The position numbers and the translations under genes are program-made. Under the pieces are notes generated by a model. It had not been told where the DNA came from and ran no database searches. It saw nothing but the letters and a program-made list of their open reading frames with translations. A stretch of 33,291 nt of DNA from Desulfurococcaceae archaeon (lineage in GTDB: Archaea; Thermoproteota; Thermoprotei_A; Sulfolobales; Desulfurococcaceae), in the NCBI GenBank assembly GCA_028275705.1, contig JAPWUD010000015.1, forward strand, positions 1 through 33,291, in the 5' to 3' direction. Below are positions 1 through 6,577 of the stretch, one piece after another. The stretch's first letter is position 1, and each line of letters opens with the position of its first letter.

Positions 1-698
1 AAGTAGGATACGTTCATCCAGTGGACATAGCCTAGGGATAGAAGTATTGTTGCCAGTGTGTATACATAGAACTTTCTGCCTAGACCTCTAAACGATATGC
101 TTGGTCTTGAAGCCTCTAGAGACTTTAGCTTTGGGTATAGAGCAAAAGCTGTTAAGACTAGAGCTATCGAGATTGTCCCTGGTATTGCAAGTGCTAGGAA
201 TGCTGATCTATAGCCGTAGAGGCTGATCATAAACGCTACTAGAAGCGGCCCTGCAACAGCTCCTGCCTGATCCATCAACTCATGTACCCCGAAACCCTTT
301 CCCATGCCAATATCCTCAGTAACCTCAGCAAGAACAACATCTCTAAGAGGTGTTCTGAGACCCTTACCAACTCTCTCAATAAGGTATAGAGCTGTTGCAA
401 CACTCCATGAATATGCAAAGGCGAGGGTTGGCATTGCGAAGAGTTGAAGAGCATAACCAAATATTATTATGCCCCAGAAAACCGATGATGCTGCTAGGTA
501 AGTGGCTATAACTGCTGACACAAACCTAAGCCCATAGCCTATAAGGTCGCCGGAAGCAATAGTAGCTGAGGCTACTGGGGGCCCTCCAAGTTCCTCAATA
601 TATGAGCCGCCAACGCTTCTAGCACCCTCATAAACCATGTCAGCTGTTAGAGACACTAAACTCAGTATTATGAAGACTATCAATGTTCTCCTCCTCAA
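1..698 (-). CDS. MFS transporter, N-terminal part (runs off the window)
   Basis: Partial gene: about 232 codons are open from a TTG at 698 to the window edge. A GGTGA ribosome-binding site lies 7 bases upstream of the TTG, and in-frame upstream DNA hits a stop, so this start is well supported. The protein has several hydrophobic helices and the loop motif ERVGKGLRTPLRD, which is characteristic of one major facilitator superfamily branch (E-R-x-G-K-G-x-R-x-P-x-R-D, between helices 2-3 or 4-5). It is a secondary transporter of the cell membrane; the substrate cannot be told. Helices 1 to about 6 are seen and the C-terminal half is missing only because the window ends. A TATA-like box lies near 766-775. 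Confidence 0.85.
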   Translation of the reverse strand, partial: MRRRTLIVFIILSLVSLTADMVYEGARSVGGSYIEELGGPPVASATIASGDLIGYGLRFVSAVIATYLAASSVFWGIIIFGYALQLFAMPTLAFAYSWSVATALYLIERVGKGLRTPLRDVVLAEVTEDIGMGKGFGVHELMDQAGAVAGPLLVAFMISLYGYRSAFLALAIPGTISIALVLTAFALYPKLKSLEASRPSISFRGLGRKFYVYTLATILLSLGYVHWMNVSY

Positions 699-763
699 CC
701 ATCATCACCGAGGGGATTCTTGAAGAGCTTAGCCATGGAGCTGGCTAAAAGCATGTTGTACAT

Positions 764-776
764 ACCTTAAAAAGCT
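764..776 (-). promoter_or_regulatory. TATA-box promoter of the MFS gene
   Basis: Reading the minus strand, CTTTTTAAGG preceded by A-rich BRE-like sequence lies about 70 bases before the TTG start, which predicts a leader of roughly 45 bases carrying the GGTGA site. Confidence 0.4.
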
Positions 777-789
777 TTATGAATGAGCT

Positions 790-1060
790 TCAGCTATCTT
801 CCTCCACAGCTCTGAGCCTATCAATCCTTTGAACTATCTTGTTGAACTCCCTCCAGGTACTGCAGGGCCTTGTAGACCACGATGTCCGGCACAACCCTAA
901 TCCCCTGGAGGTAGTTGTAGAGCGAGCCCCTGGCGATTCCAAGTTCTCTAAGAGTCCTCTCGAACCCGAGCTTCTTCTTGACTCTCTCGAGGATGAGTCT
1001 GCGGGCCTCGTCGCTTAGGGCGCTAACGTTCACTCTATCATGCCAGGGGCTAGCAGGCAT
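790..1060 (-). pseudogene. Tyrosine integrase N-terminal remnant, frameshifted
   Basis: From ATG 1060 (GGGTGA ribosome site 5 bases upstream) the frame gives 79 residues ending at 821. Residues about 15-70 (LSDEARRLILERVKKKLG, then ELGIARGSLYNYLQG and VPDIVVYKALQYLE) match the N-terminal helix-turn-helix-like domain that I know from archaeal tyrosine recombinases of plasmids and viruses. Removing one G from the GGG run at 849-851 joins the frame to EEFNKIVQRIDRLRAVEEDS, a normal continuation of that domain, ending at a stop at 790-792. So a one-base insertion seems to have broken the frame. The catalytic domain (Arg...His-x-x-Arg...Tyr) is absent. It lies about 100 bases past the 3' end of tRNA-Arg, a classic integration site. 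The integrase assignment is family recognition from memory; a stand-alone DNA-binding protein is the alternative. Confidence 0.6.
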
Positions 1061-1085
1061 GATTTCACCCAGTAAATCATATAGT

Positions 1086-1116
1086 AGTTCACGCCCCCAC
1101 CACGGAAGCGTGAACT
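1086..1116. repeat. Inverted repeat, 9-bp perfect arms
   Basis: AGTTCACGC at 1086-1094 is mirrored by GCGTGAACT at 1108-1116 with a 13-base spacer. It sits between tRNA-Arg and the integrase remnant, just ahead of the remnant's start codon. It could be an operator, an arm-type recombinase site or an RNA hairpin. Confidence 0.7.
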
Positions 1117-1146
1117 GTGGAAAACAACCCCATAGAATTTATCTGG

Positions 1147-1158
1147 GTATTTAAAAGG
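1147..1158 (-). promoter_or_regulatory. TATA-box for the integrase remnant
   Basis: On the minus strand CCTTTTAAATACC lies directly after the tRNA-Arg 3' end and upstream of the 1086-1116 inverted repeat. It would place the inverted repeat within the 5' leader of the remnant gene. Confidence 0.45.
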
Positions 1159-1163
1159 AACCG

Positions 1164-1238
1164 CGGGCCCGCCGGGACTTGAACCCGGGTCCTCCGGCTC
1201 CGAAGGCCGGCGCCCTCTCCTGGCTAGGCGACGGGCCC
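1164..1238 (-). tRNA. tRNA-Arg, anticodon UCG
   Basis: A full cloverleaf folds on the minus strand: acceptor GGGCCCG/CGGGCCC with discriminator G, D stem GCCT/GGGC, anticodon stem CCGGC/GCCGG with loop CUUCGGA (anticodon UCG, reading CGA and related Arg codons), five-base variable loop, and T stem CCGGG/CCCGG with loop UUCAAGU. The very GC-rich stems suit a hyperthermophile. CCA is not encoded and I see no intron. A TATA-like CTTTTTACA lies about 30 bases upstream (near 1263-1272). An integrase-like remnant lies just past its 3' end, so this gene is a plausible past attachment site. Confidence 0.95.
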
Positions 1239-1535
1239 TCTGGGTTGGTATTTGTATTGGTCTGTAAAAAGCATTTCTTCGATTTCTACGTGTTCGTTTG
1301 GGTTTTTATTATTGCCGCTTATATATTCTCGCTATTAACTTCTTCCACTACTGCTCTACGTGGTAATTATTGGCTTCTGTGACACTCAGAGTGCAGCTCT
1401 TTCTAGTGATACTCATAATATTCATACACCAAAGTTTCACACTAATTATAGGGACTAGATATCCGTGGACTCCTCGAGGAAAGCCTCATTACAGTTACAT
1501 TTCTGCTTCTACTTTCATCAGCTATTTAGCCCGAC
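1239..1535. other. Gene-free stretch after tRNA-Arg
   Basis: Apart from the tRNA promoter nothing is recognised. Open frames here overlap the tRNA or have no ribosome site or family resemblance. The palindromic GAGGAAAGCCTC at 1476-1487 is the only small structure noted. Confidence 0.4.
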
Positions 1536-1690
1536 CTCCTCCTCGTTATGAATGGCGAGGATTCCCTGAGAGCGGGGGTTTGGGGCTACATCCCCTCTTC
1601 CTAAGGATTCAACCCCTGGCTGAGTCTCCGGCCTATCACCCATATCCTGAACGAGACTCGAGGGTAAGAGTAGTCGTAGGGTTATAGAAT
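1536..1690 (-). pseudogene. Relic of a TnpB 3' end and transposon right end
   Basis: The minus strand encodes DMGDRPETQPGVESLGRGD followed by VAPNPRSQ, clearly related to the C-terminal stretch of the intact TnpB at 8603-9919 (RGNGLETRPGIKPSGRGD then VIPNLP). At the DNA level the similarity continues through the right-end hairpin region to GGAGGAGGTC, where it stops in both copies. Only the last 40-50 codons remain, without RuvC or zinc motifs. This shows an older insertion of the same element family, in the same orientation, close to tRNA-Arg. Confidence 0.75.
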
Positions 1691-1821
1691 AAACGATTAC
1701 AGATGACGCTAGTAACTATCAAGACACTGCAAGGCACATATCCAACGGCGACAACTCTATTATAGTGTTAAAATTAAATAGGGCACCTAGACAACTCTCT
1801 CTAAACCTCAAGGACAATGCG
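1691..1821. other. Short gene-free stretch
   Basis: Between the TnpB relic and the MNT gene end. No promoter, repeat or coding signal that I can support. Confidence 0.3.
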
Positions 1822-2160
1822 CTATATACTGGAATCTACATCAACTGGGGTTGCACTCCCACATATTCTCTTCGCGTCTCTAAGCATTTCTCTATACACG
1901 GGGTCTTCGAGGTCGCTTCTACGAAGAACTATTACGTCTAGTGGTATACTCGTCTTCTTCAATAACCTCAATTTAATAGCCACGTCTAGTATGTCTACGT
2001 CATCCTCCACTACGACTACTACGTCGAAGTCGCTGGAGGGAATACTGTCTCCACGTGCCCGGGATCCAACTAGGTAGGCCTCTACGACGAGTCCGCTACT
2101 ACATAGTAGTTGTGTAAACTCCTTAAAACCCCTCTCATACGACTCTACTTTCCTAGCCAT
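1822..2160 (-). CDS. MNT-type nucleotidyltransferase (antitoxin of HEPN/MNT pair)
   Basis: 112 residues with the minimal nucleotidyltransferase signature: GSRARGD at 32-38, then SSDFDVVV with Asp44 and Asp46, and a third acidic residue Asp75 in LDVIVL. All three metal-binding acids are therefore present, and the protein is full length for the family. It starts 13 bases after the stop of the HEPN gene upstream, so the two are co-transcribed. In the best studied such pairs (type VII, HepT/MntA) the nucleotidyltransferase adds AMP to a tyrosine of the HEPN toxin and silences it; that role is inferred here. The stop region at 1822 is followed by no clear terminator. Confidence 0.85.
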   Translation of the reverse strand: MARKVESYERGFKEFTQLLCSSGLVVEAYLVGSRARGDSIPSSDFDVVVVVEDDVDILDVAIKLRLLKKTSIPLDVIVLRRSDLEDPVYREMLRDAKRICGSATPVDVDSSI

Positions 2161-2173
2161 AGTGGAGTAGAAT

Positions 2174-2563
2174 TTATGGGTCTGCAGTTCTCCTCACCCA
2201 CTCCACGACTTTCTCAGCATACTCCACGCATAGTCTACCTCTCCCGGATGTGTAGCTATATACCCTCCTACCAGGATATCTCGAGAGGGTGTAGTGTGGA
2301 GTCAGTAGCTCACATGCTAGTGATACCTCACTAGATACCTCGATACCTACAGCTCTAACTGCATCGAGTAACTCAACTAAGTCGTGTGTATAAGGGTGTA
2401 TGCCCGTCAAGGCAACGATTAAGCTCTTCAAGTACAGCTCGACAGCCTGGTGAGCGCTAAAACATGTTAGCCAGTAGACTCCTTCATCATAGTTGCGCCT
2501 AGCATTGCGTAGAAATACCTCTGCTTTCTCAACCCACTCGATCGGTAACTTTATACCCTTCAT
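2174..2563 (-). CDS. HEPN-domain protein (toxin/partner of MNT)
   Basis: 129 residues of all-helical HEPN type (PF05168-like): EWVEKAEVFLRNARRNYDEG at the N-terminus, then the conserved core FSAHQAVELYLKSLI (about 35-49), TGIHPYTHDLVELL, and the C-terminal HYTLSRYPGRRVYSY. The order HEPN then MNT with a 13-base gap is the standard operon. GGAGGT lies 6 bases before ATG 2563. I do not see the RX4-6H ribonuclease motif of the toxic HEPN families, so the activity may not be RNA cleavage. It is a cytoplasmic protein and forms a complex with its partner in characterised pairs. Confidence 0.85.
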   Translation of the reverse strand: MKGIKLPIEWVEKAEVFLRNARRNYDEGVYWLTCFSAHQAVELYLKSLIVALTGIHPYTHDLVELLDAVRAVGIEVSSEVSLACELLTPHYTLSRYPGRRVYSYTSGRGRLCVEYAEKVVEWVRRTADP

Positions 2564-3251
2564 AGACTACCTCCACGTACTCTACAAACACATATGTAAC
2601 TATGTCTCTAAAGACACTAAAATAATGCCAGAGCAAAATAACCTAGCATTATTCGTGGAGAGCGCGAATTCAGCACTGCATTCTCGTTTCGGCTTCTCGT
2701 ATGTCCTTCTTCAACCCCTCTAACTAGATTAATAGTTAATTTATTCCACACTAACTCCTATCTGTGTTTTCATTAATATTATGGTCAATATTGCGAACAC
2801 CGTGATCCACTGCGATATTATAAACCAGGCTACTAGCGAGTCTAACGGCTGAAACGAATACTCACGTATTTGGCTATCTCTGCATTAAGCATTCACATTT
2901 TCACACTTGCAAGCTCTAGTGTGATGGGGGCCTACGTAATATAATGCTGTACGCATTCAGGATCACTGAGTTTCTCCTTGGACTAATGAAAGGGGTTTAG
3001 TCTTAGGAACGCATCCGCAGCATGCAAGAGTATTTTGAGCAGACCCCATTAATAAGTGAAAATCGGGATCCCCGGGTCCCATTTCAATGCGTTTAATTTC
3101 ATTTTTCTCGTGTTTTATTTGTCTTAGCTTTGCGGCTTTGTGTTTATTAGATTGTTTTGTACATTATATGACTCTTAGAGCTGTGTTTGTTGTTGATTAT
3201 CTACGCTGTTTCCACCGATCTACTTATGTCTTTATCTATGGGGTGTTTTAA
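2564..3251. other. 688-bp stretch without a recognised gene
   Basis: Contains the HEPN ribosome site and promoter at its left, a T-rich tract (about 3090-3160) before the CDF-like gene, and a long imperfect dyad at 3057-3086. I found no convincing frame with codon character like the neighbours, no tRNA fold and no repeated units. Confidence 0.4.
3057..3086. repeat. Imperfect 30-bp dyad
   Basis: TGAAAAT-C-GGGATCC on the left is answered by GGGTCCC-ATTTCA on the right, with a GC-rich centre (GGGATCCCCGGGTCCC) inside an otherwise AT-rich gap. It occurs once, so it is not a CRISPR repeat. Confidence 0.5.
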
Positions 3252-4163
3252 TTGAGGAGTGTTATTGCCTTTAAGTTGACTGGTGCTTATAGGGGATTTG
3301 TCTACTCGGCTTTGTTCTCGCTACTTGGCTTACTCATTGAGTCATTGTTCTTTGTCTACTATGGTGGCATTATACTGTTAACCGACATTGTGCACTGGGC
3401 TGTTGACACATTGGTTGAGGTTTTTGGTTTAATTGTACTATACTACGCTGTGAGGTTTGGTAGGAGGTTTCCATGGAGTATACTAGTACTGGAGAGCGCC
3501 GCAATGCTACTATCTATAATAATGGCACTTGGAATATACATCTTCTTCTTCAGTAGCTACATAACTTCAGAGTTCGCAATGGGCGAGCCCACAACGAGAA
3601 GCCCCATTCCCGCATTAGCCACTACTATAGGTGGGTTATTGACTGGATTAACTCTAGTCATACAGGTGAAGAACTATAGACTATACGAGCTTGAGGTTTT
3701 AAGGGTAGACTACACCCACGCCTTAATAGACTTAATCGCGGCGTTTTCTGCAACGATAGGTATACTATTAGTATACACCACTAGGAGTCAAAGCCTAGAA
3801 TTACTATTCACATTGATAACTACAATGTTCATAGTCCACAGTCTTCTCGAAATACTGAGGGATATAGTGAAAACCATCACAGGGTCGAATATAGACTACG
3901 AGCTAAGTAATAGACTACTAAAGAAATTAGTAAATGAACTTAAGGGAGTATATATAGAGGACATTATTGCACGGAAAATAGGGTCTTTCTACATTGTTGA
4001 AGCAAGAATTGGTGTAGACCCATACGAGAAGCTAGTAGCAATCCATAAACTAAGAAATAGGATAGTAAACACTGTTATTAACGAGTCTGATCTAATATAC
4101 CACGTCGACGTGAAGTTCTACCCATTGAAAACAAAGTATAGGAGGGGTTCAGCTCTCATATGA
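3252..4163 (+). CDS. Cation diffusion facilitator (CDF)-like membrane transporter
   Basis: 303 residues with about six hydrophobic helices and a cytoplasmic C-terminal tail of about 90 residues. Helix 2 carries LLTDIVHWAVDTLVE and helix 5 carries DYTHALIDLIAA; these correspond to the D/H-x3-D metal sites of the CDF family, which exports Zn, Fe, Mn or Co. The sequence is more divergent than the second CDF gene at 12416-13309, with a longer loop between helices 3 and 4. The start is TTG 3252 with GGGGTG upstream. Its last 15 bases overlap the end of a convergent tnpB frame, and the transposon right end lies immediately downstream, so the native 3' region may have been altered by the insertion. 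Metal specificity cannot be read. Confidence 0.8.
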   Translation: MRSVIAFKLTGAYRGFVYSALFSLLGLLIESLFFVYYGGIILLTDIVHWAVDTLVEVFGLIVLYYAVRFGRRFPWSILVLESAAMLLSIIMALGIYIFFFSSYITSEFAMGEPTTRSPIPALATTIGGLLTGLTLVIQVKNYRLYELEVLRVDYTHALIDLIAAFSATIGILLVYTTRSQSLELLFTLITTMFIVHSLLEILRDIVKTITGSNIDYELSNRLLKKLVNELKGVYIEDIIARKIGSFYIVEARIGVDPYEKLVAIHKLRNRIVNTVINESDLIYHVDVKFYPLKTKYRRGSALI

Positions 4164-5402
4164 GTTCATATAACTTGATGTGGGCATTGCCTCATCCTGG
4201 TTCCCCCGCATCCCGCTCGGATTCTCATCGGGCTTGGGGGCGTTCGGGGCTACCCCGGGAGCCCCACATCTTGAGTGTTTGAATACATATTTCCTGTAGA
4301 GGTTTAATGTTGCAGTAACATCTCTATCACCTATGAAGCCGCACTCCCTACATCTCAATACTCTATGCCCGTATTCAACTAGTTTTCCAATGCACCTAGG
4401 GCACTTCGATGAAGTGCCCCTGGGATTAATTTTAACTACTTCGAGATTCCTCTCTCTAGCTTCATACTCTATGCAGAACTGTATTCTACGGTAGAACCAC
4501 AGTCCAAGCTTCTTATTGAATCTCTTATCCTTCTTATTGTTCTCCCTCAGTTCATCCAGGTCTTCAAGGACTACTACCGAGTGGTATTTGAGTGCTAATT
4601 CGGCTATTAAATCCCCTATCTTATGGGAGTAGTCCCAAGAGATGTTCTTAATCTTCTTTCCATGTCTCTTAATGGCTTTTCTAACACCCTTGATAAACCT
4701 CCATGACTTCGGATACCTCCTCTGGATCCTCTCAATCCAGATTTTATATGTCAAGATCTTCCTGTGAGGTGTCTTAAACCTCTTCAACTTCGTTAGCCTA
4801 CCATTAAGAGTAAATATGGCTATTGTTACATTGTCGAAGTTTAGATCGATTGCCATTACTGACTTGGGTTTTATTGTCTTAACAATTCTCCTAAAGTATA
4901 CTGAGACCCAGAACTCATTATCCTCGTACTTTACAACTATCTCGTAGTTGCTCCAACCCCTATACTTCTCAATCCTCTCTCTAGATGTTACTAGCTTTAA
5001 TTTAGCCTCGTAGTCGCTGTGTAGCTTCAGTGTTAAAACCATGTTGTCTAAGTCTAACCCGTAGTCGTACTTGTCTATCCTAGCGCTCAGCCTCCTGAGA
5101 ACCGGCTTTCTACCACCATTACTCCTGGCTGAGTCAACTAGGCTCTCAGCGTATACATATATCTCCTTAGCGTGGTGTGCTCTAAGCCCACGTCCCACCA
5201 AGTCGCTGTAGAATAGCCTGTGTAGCTTCTTCCAGGAGAGCTTTTTATTAATACTCCAAATCCTGTCAACAACCGATTGGACTGCATCACGGTATAGCCT
5301 CAGGAACTCCAGTAAATGGTCATAACTACCCTCGGGGAGAGCCCTCGCCTTCAAAGCCTCAACAACGGTGGGCTCTTCACCCCTCACGGAGTAGCTCACC
5401 AT
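4149..5402 (-). CDS. tnpB: TnpB, RNA-guided nuclease of an IS200/IS605-family element (no tnpA)
   Basis: 417 residues with all parts of an intact TnpB: RuvC-I Asp186 (VMAIDLNFD), RuvC-II Glu280 (VVVLEDLDEL), zinc ribbon Cys334, Cys337, Cys351, Cys354 (CPRC...CREC) and RuvC-III Asp361 (GDRDVTATLN). TnpB proteins use an RNA made from the transposon right end to cut DNA at the donor or target site, helping the element persist. No Y1 transposase gene accompanies it, so it is a solo element that would need TnpA in trans. A TATA box (5426-5433) centred 27 bases before ATG 5402 predicts a leaderless mRNA. The C-terminal residues after about Ser409 appear to be coded outside the transposon end, overlapping the CDF-like gene. 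Confidence 0.93.
   Translation of the reverse strand: MVSYSVRGEEPTVVEALKARALPEGSYDHLLEFLRLYRDAVQSVVDRIWSINKKLSWKKLHRLFYSDLVGRGLRAHHAKEIYVYAESLVDSARSNGGRKPVLRRLSARIDKYDYGLDLDNMVLTLKLHSDYEAKLKLVTSRERIEKYRGWSNYEIVVKYEDNEFWVSVYFRRIVKTIKPKSVMAIDLNFDNVTIAIFTLNGRLTKLKRFKTPHRKILTYKIWIERIQRRYPKSWRFIKGVRKAIKRHGKKIKNISWDYSHKIGDLIAELALKYHSVVVLEDLDELRENNKKDKRFNKKLGLWFYRRIQFCIEYEARERNLEVVKINPRGTSSKCPRCIGKLVEYGHRVLRCRECGFIGDRDVTATLNLYRKYVFKHSRCGAPGVAPNAPKPDENPSGMRGNQDEAMPTSSYMNSYES
4160..4330 (-). ncRNA. Predicted omega (re)RNA region of the solo TnpB
   Basis: Known for TnpB: the guide RNA scaffold comes from the 3' end of tnpB plus the right end, and the guide is the flanking DNA beyond it. Here the 3' coding region ends in an imperfect hairpin (GATG..GGC ATT GCC.CATC, 4177-4196); the guide would be the bases just below about 4176, inside or next to the CDF-like gene end. 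Boundaries are inferred. Confidence 0.35.
4177..4196. repeat. Right-end hairpin of the solo TnpB element
   Basis: Imperfect palindrome: outer arms GATG (4177-4180) and CATC (4193-4196), inner arms GGC (4183-4185) and GCC (4189-4191) around ATT. Subterminal hairpins of this kind are the TnpA recognition structures of IS200/IS605 ends. Confidence 0.5.
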
Positions 5403-5425
5403 ATTGGATATTTCAATGGTGATGG

Positions 5426-5433
5426 TTTATAAA
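5426..5433. promoter_or_regulatory. Palindromic TATA box serving both directions
   Basis: TTTATAAA is a perfect 8-bp palindrome. It is centred 27 bases from the tnpB ATG on the minus strand and about 21 bases from the GTG of the small gene at 5451 on the plus strand, so one box may drive two divergent leaderless transcripts. Confidence 0.55.
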
Positions 5434-5450
5434 GATATCTATCAGTATTT

Positions 5451-5708
5451 GTGAGTTATGGTAGAGCGACTGAATTCATATATGCAGAGTGCCCTGTGAT
5501 AAAGTATAGAGGTGGAACAGTAGTCCTATACCCACTGGCCAAGTACCAACCCGAAGTAAAACAACTACACGGTAAAAAAGTACACGTAGTAATAAATAAC
5601 AAAAGAATAAAATCAAACCATATAAACCTATATGAAAACCAAAACAGTCGCAAAAGGGCGAAGGTAAATCAGGCTATTAAATCAATTGGTGGGGTCAATG
5701 GGTTATAA
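5451..5708 (+). CDS. Small hypothetical protein, 85 aa
   Basis: GTG start at 5451, about 21 bases past a TATA box. The first half (VIKYRGGTVVLYPLAKYQPE then LHGKKVHVVINN) looks like a short beta-strand-rich domain, faintly similar to small AbrB/DUF2080-type proteins that accompany transposons; this is a weak impression only. The second half is lysine- and asparagine-rich and its DNA is very G-poor, unlike the neighbouring genes. It lies between a TnpB element and the KaiC-like gene, with 38 bases to the next start. It may be real and transposon-associated, or chance. Confidence 0.4.
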   Translation: MSYGRATEFIYAECPVIKYRGGTVVLYPLAKYQPEVKQLHGKKVHVVINNKRIKSNHINLYENQNSRKRAKVNQAIKSIGGVNGL

Positions 5709-5746
5709 ACACCGTAAGTGACAATTAATTATCGAGGGGTTATGCA

Positions 5747-6577
5747 GTGAGTAGGCAAAACCCAGACATTGTGAGGGTTTCAACGGGTATAAGAGAACTT
5801 GACAGTGCACTAGAGGGTGGCATACCTAAGGGTAGTTGGGTAGCTATTACAGGTGAACCCGGGACTGGTAAGTCTATTCTATGTATGCACTACGCATGGG
5901 CAGGCGTACTGGCTGGAGACCCCGTTGTATACGTAACTACAGAGGCTGAGTTCCGCGATGTATTGAGGCAGGCTAAGATGTTTGGCATGGATTTTGAGTC
6001 TTATAGATTACACGATATATCTAGAGGGGAGCTCCCCGCAGAGACGCCTGATATTGTTGTAATTGACTTGTTTGGTTTATTGAAGATTGCCAGGCAAATG
6101 ACAGAGCAGGCTCAACTAGACGCAGAGGCGTTGAAGAAGAAGAGGTATGCAGCACTAGACATTCAGACCCTTATAGCGGCTATACATGAAGCATATAGAA
6201 TACTTGGTGTTTTAAGAGACGACAAGGCGAAGTCTCCATATAGACATGTAAGGCTAATAATAGACTCTCTAAGCGCATTCTGGGCTGATAAACCAGCCAT
6301 GGCTAGGAAGTATAGCTATGACTTGAAGATAGCGACTCATAGAGAGAATGTAACTGCATATCTCGTATCACAGTACGCTATGACCACGAGATCCACGTTT
6401 GGATTCGGACTAGAACACATAGCAGACGGTGTATTCCACTTGTGGATGGAAGATGTTGAGTCGACAAGGGAGGTTAAGAGATACATGATAATTAAGAAAA
6501 TGAGAATGACTAATCACAAGAGAACAGCGTTTAAACTAGAAATCAACCCAGGTAAGGGAATAATCCTCAGCGATTAA
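5747..6577 (+). CDS. KaiC/RadA-like RecA-superfamily ATPase
   Basis: 276 residues, single RecA-type domain. After VSTGIRELDSALEGGIPKGS comes Walker A GEPGTGKS (36-43) and, near 167-173, Walker B VRLIIDSL with Asp173. The C-terminal strands (YMIIKKMRMTNHKRTAFKLEI) are typical of archaeal KaiC-domain proteins. Crenarchaeal proteins of this size include recombinase paralogues (aRadC type) that help RadA, but KaiC-like proteins also act as regulators, so the process is uncertain. The start is GTG 5747 with GAGGGG 8 bases upstream; the ATG at 5742 is out of frame. The 3' end overlaps the convergent glycosylase gene by 11 bases. Confidence 0.88.
   Translation: MSRQNPDIVRVSTGIRELDSALEGGIPKGSWVAITGEPGTGKSILCMHYAWAGVLAGDPVVYVTTEAEFRDVLRQAKMFGMDFESYRLHDISRGELPAETPDIVVIDLFGLLKIARQMTEQAQLDAEALKKKRYAALDIQTLIAAIHEAYRILGVLRDDKAKSPYRHVRLIIDSLSAFWADKPAMARKYSYDLKIATHRENVTAYLVSQYAMTTRSTFGFGLEHIADGVFHLWMEDVESTREVKRYMIIKKMRMTNHKRTAFKLEINPGKGIILSD

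Noticed and set aside
1179-1382. Open frame on the plus strand
   Set aside because: It overlaps tRNA-Arg on the other strand and has no ribosome site or family resemblance.
1476-1487. GAGGAAAGCCTC resembling the IS left end (shared GAAAGCCTC)
   Set aside because: The match is 9 bases only, lacks the TTAC/TTAT flank and hairpin layout, and is itself a small palindrome.
1370-1687. Plus-strand frame of 105 codons
   Set aside because: Its second half is the antisense of the TnpB relic; the first half has no support.
2493-2723. Plus-strand 76-codon frame
   Set aside because: Antisense to the HEPN start and its upstream region; no family resemblance.
3057-3090. CRISPR-repeat-like TTTCAAT motif
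   Set aside because: Only one copy; no spaced repeats or cas genes in the window.
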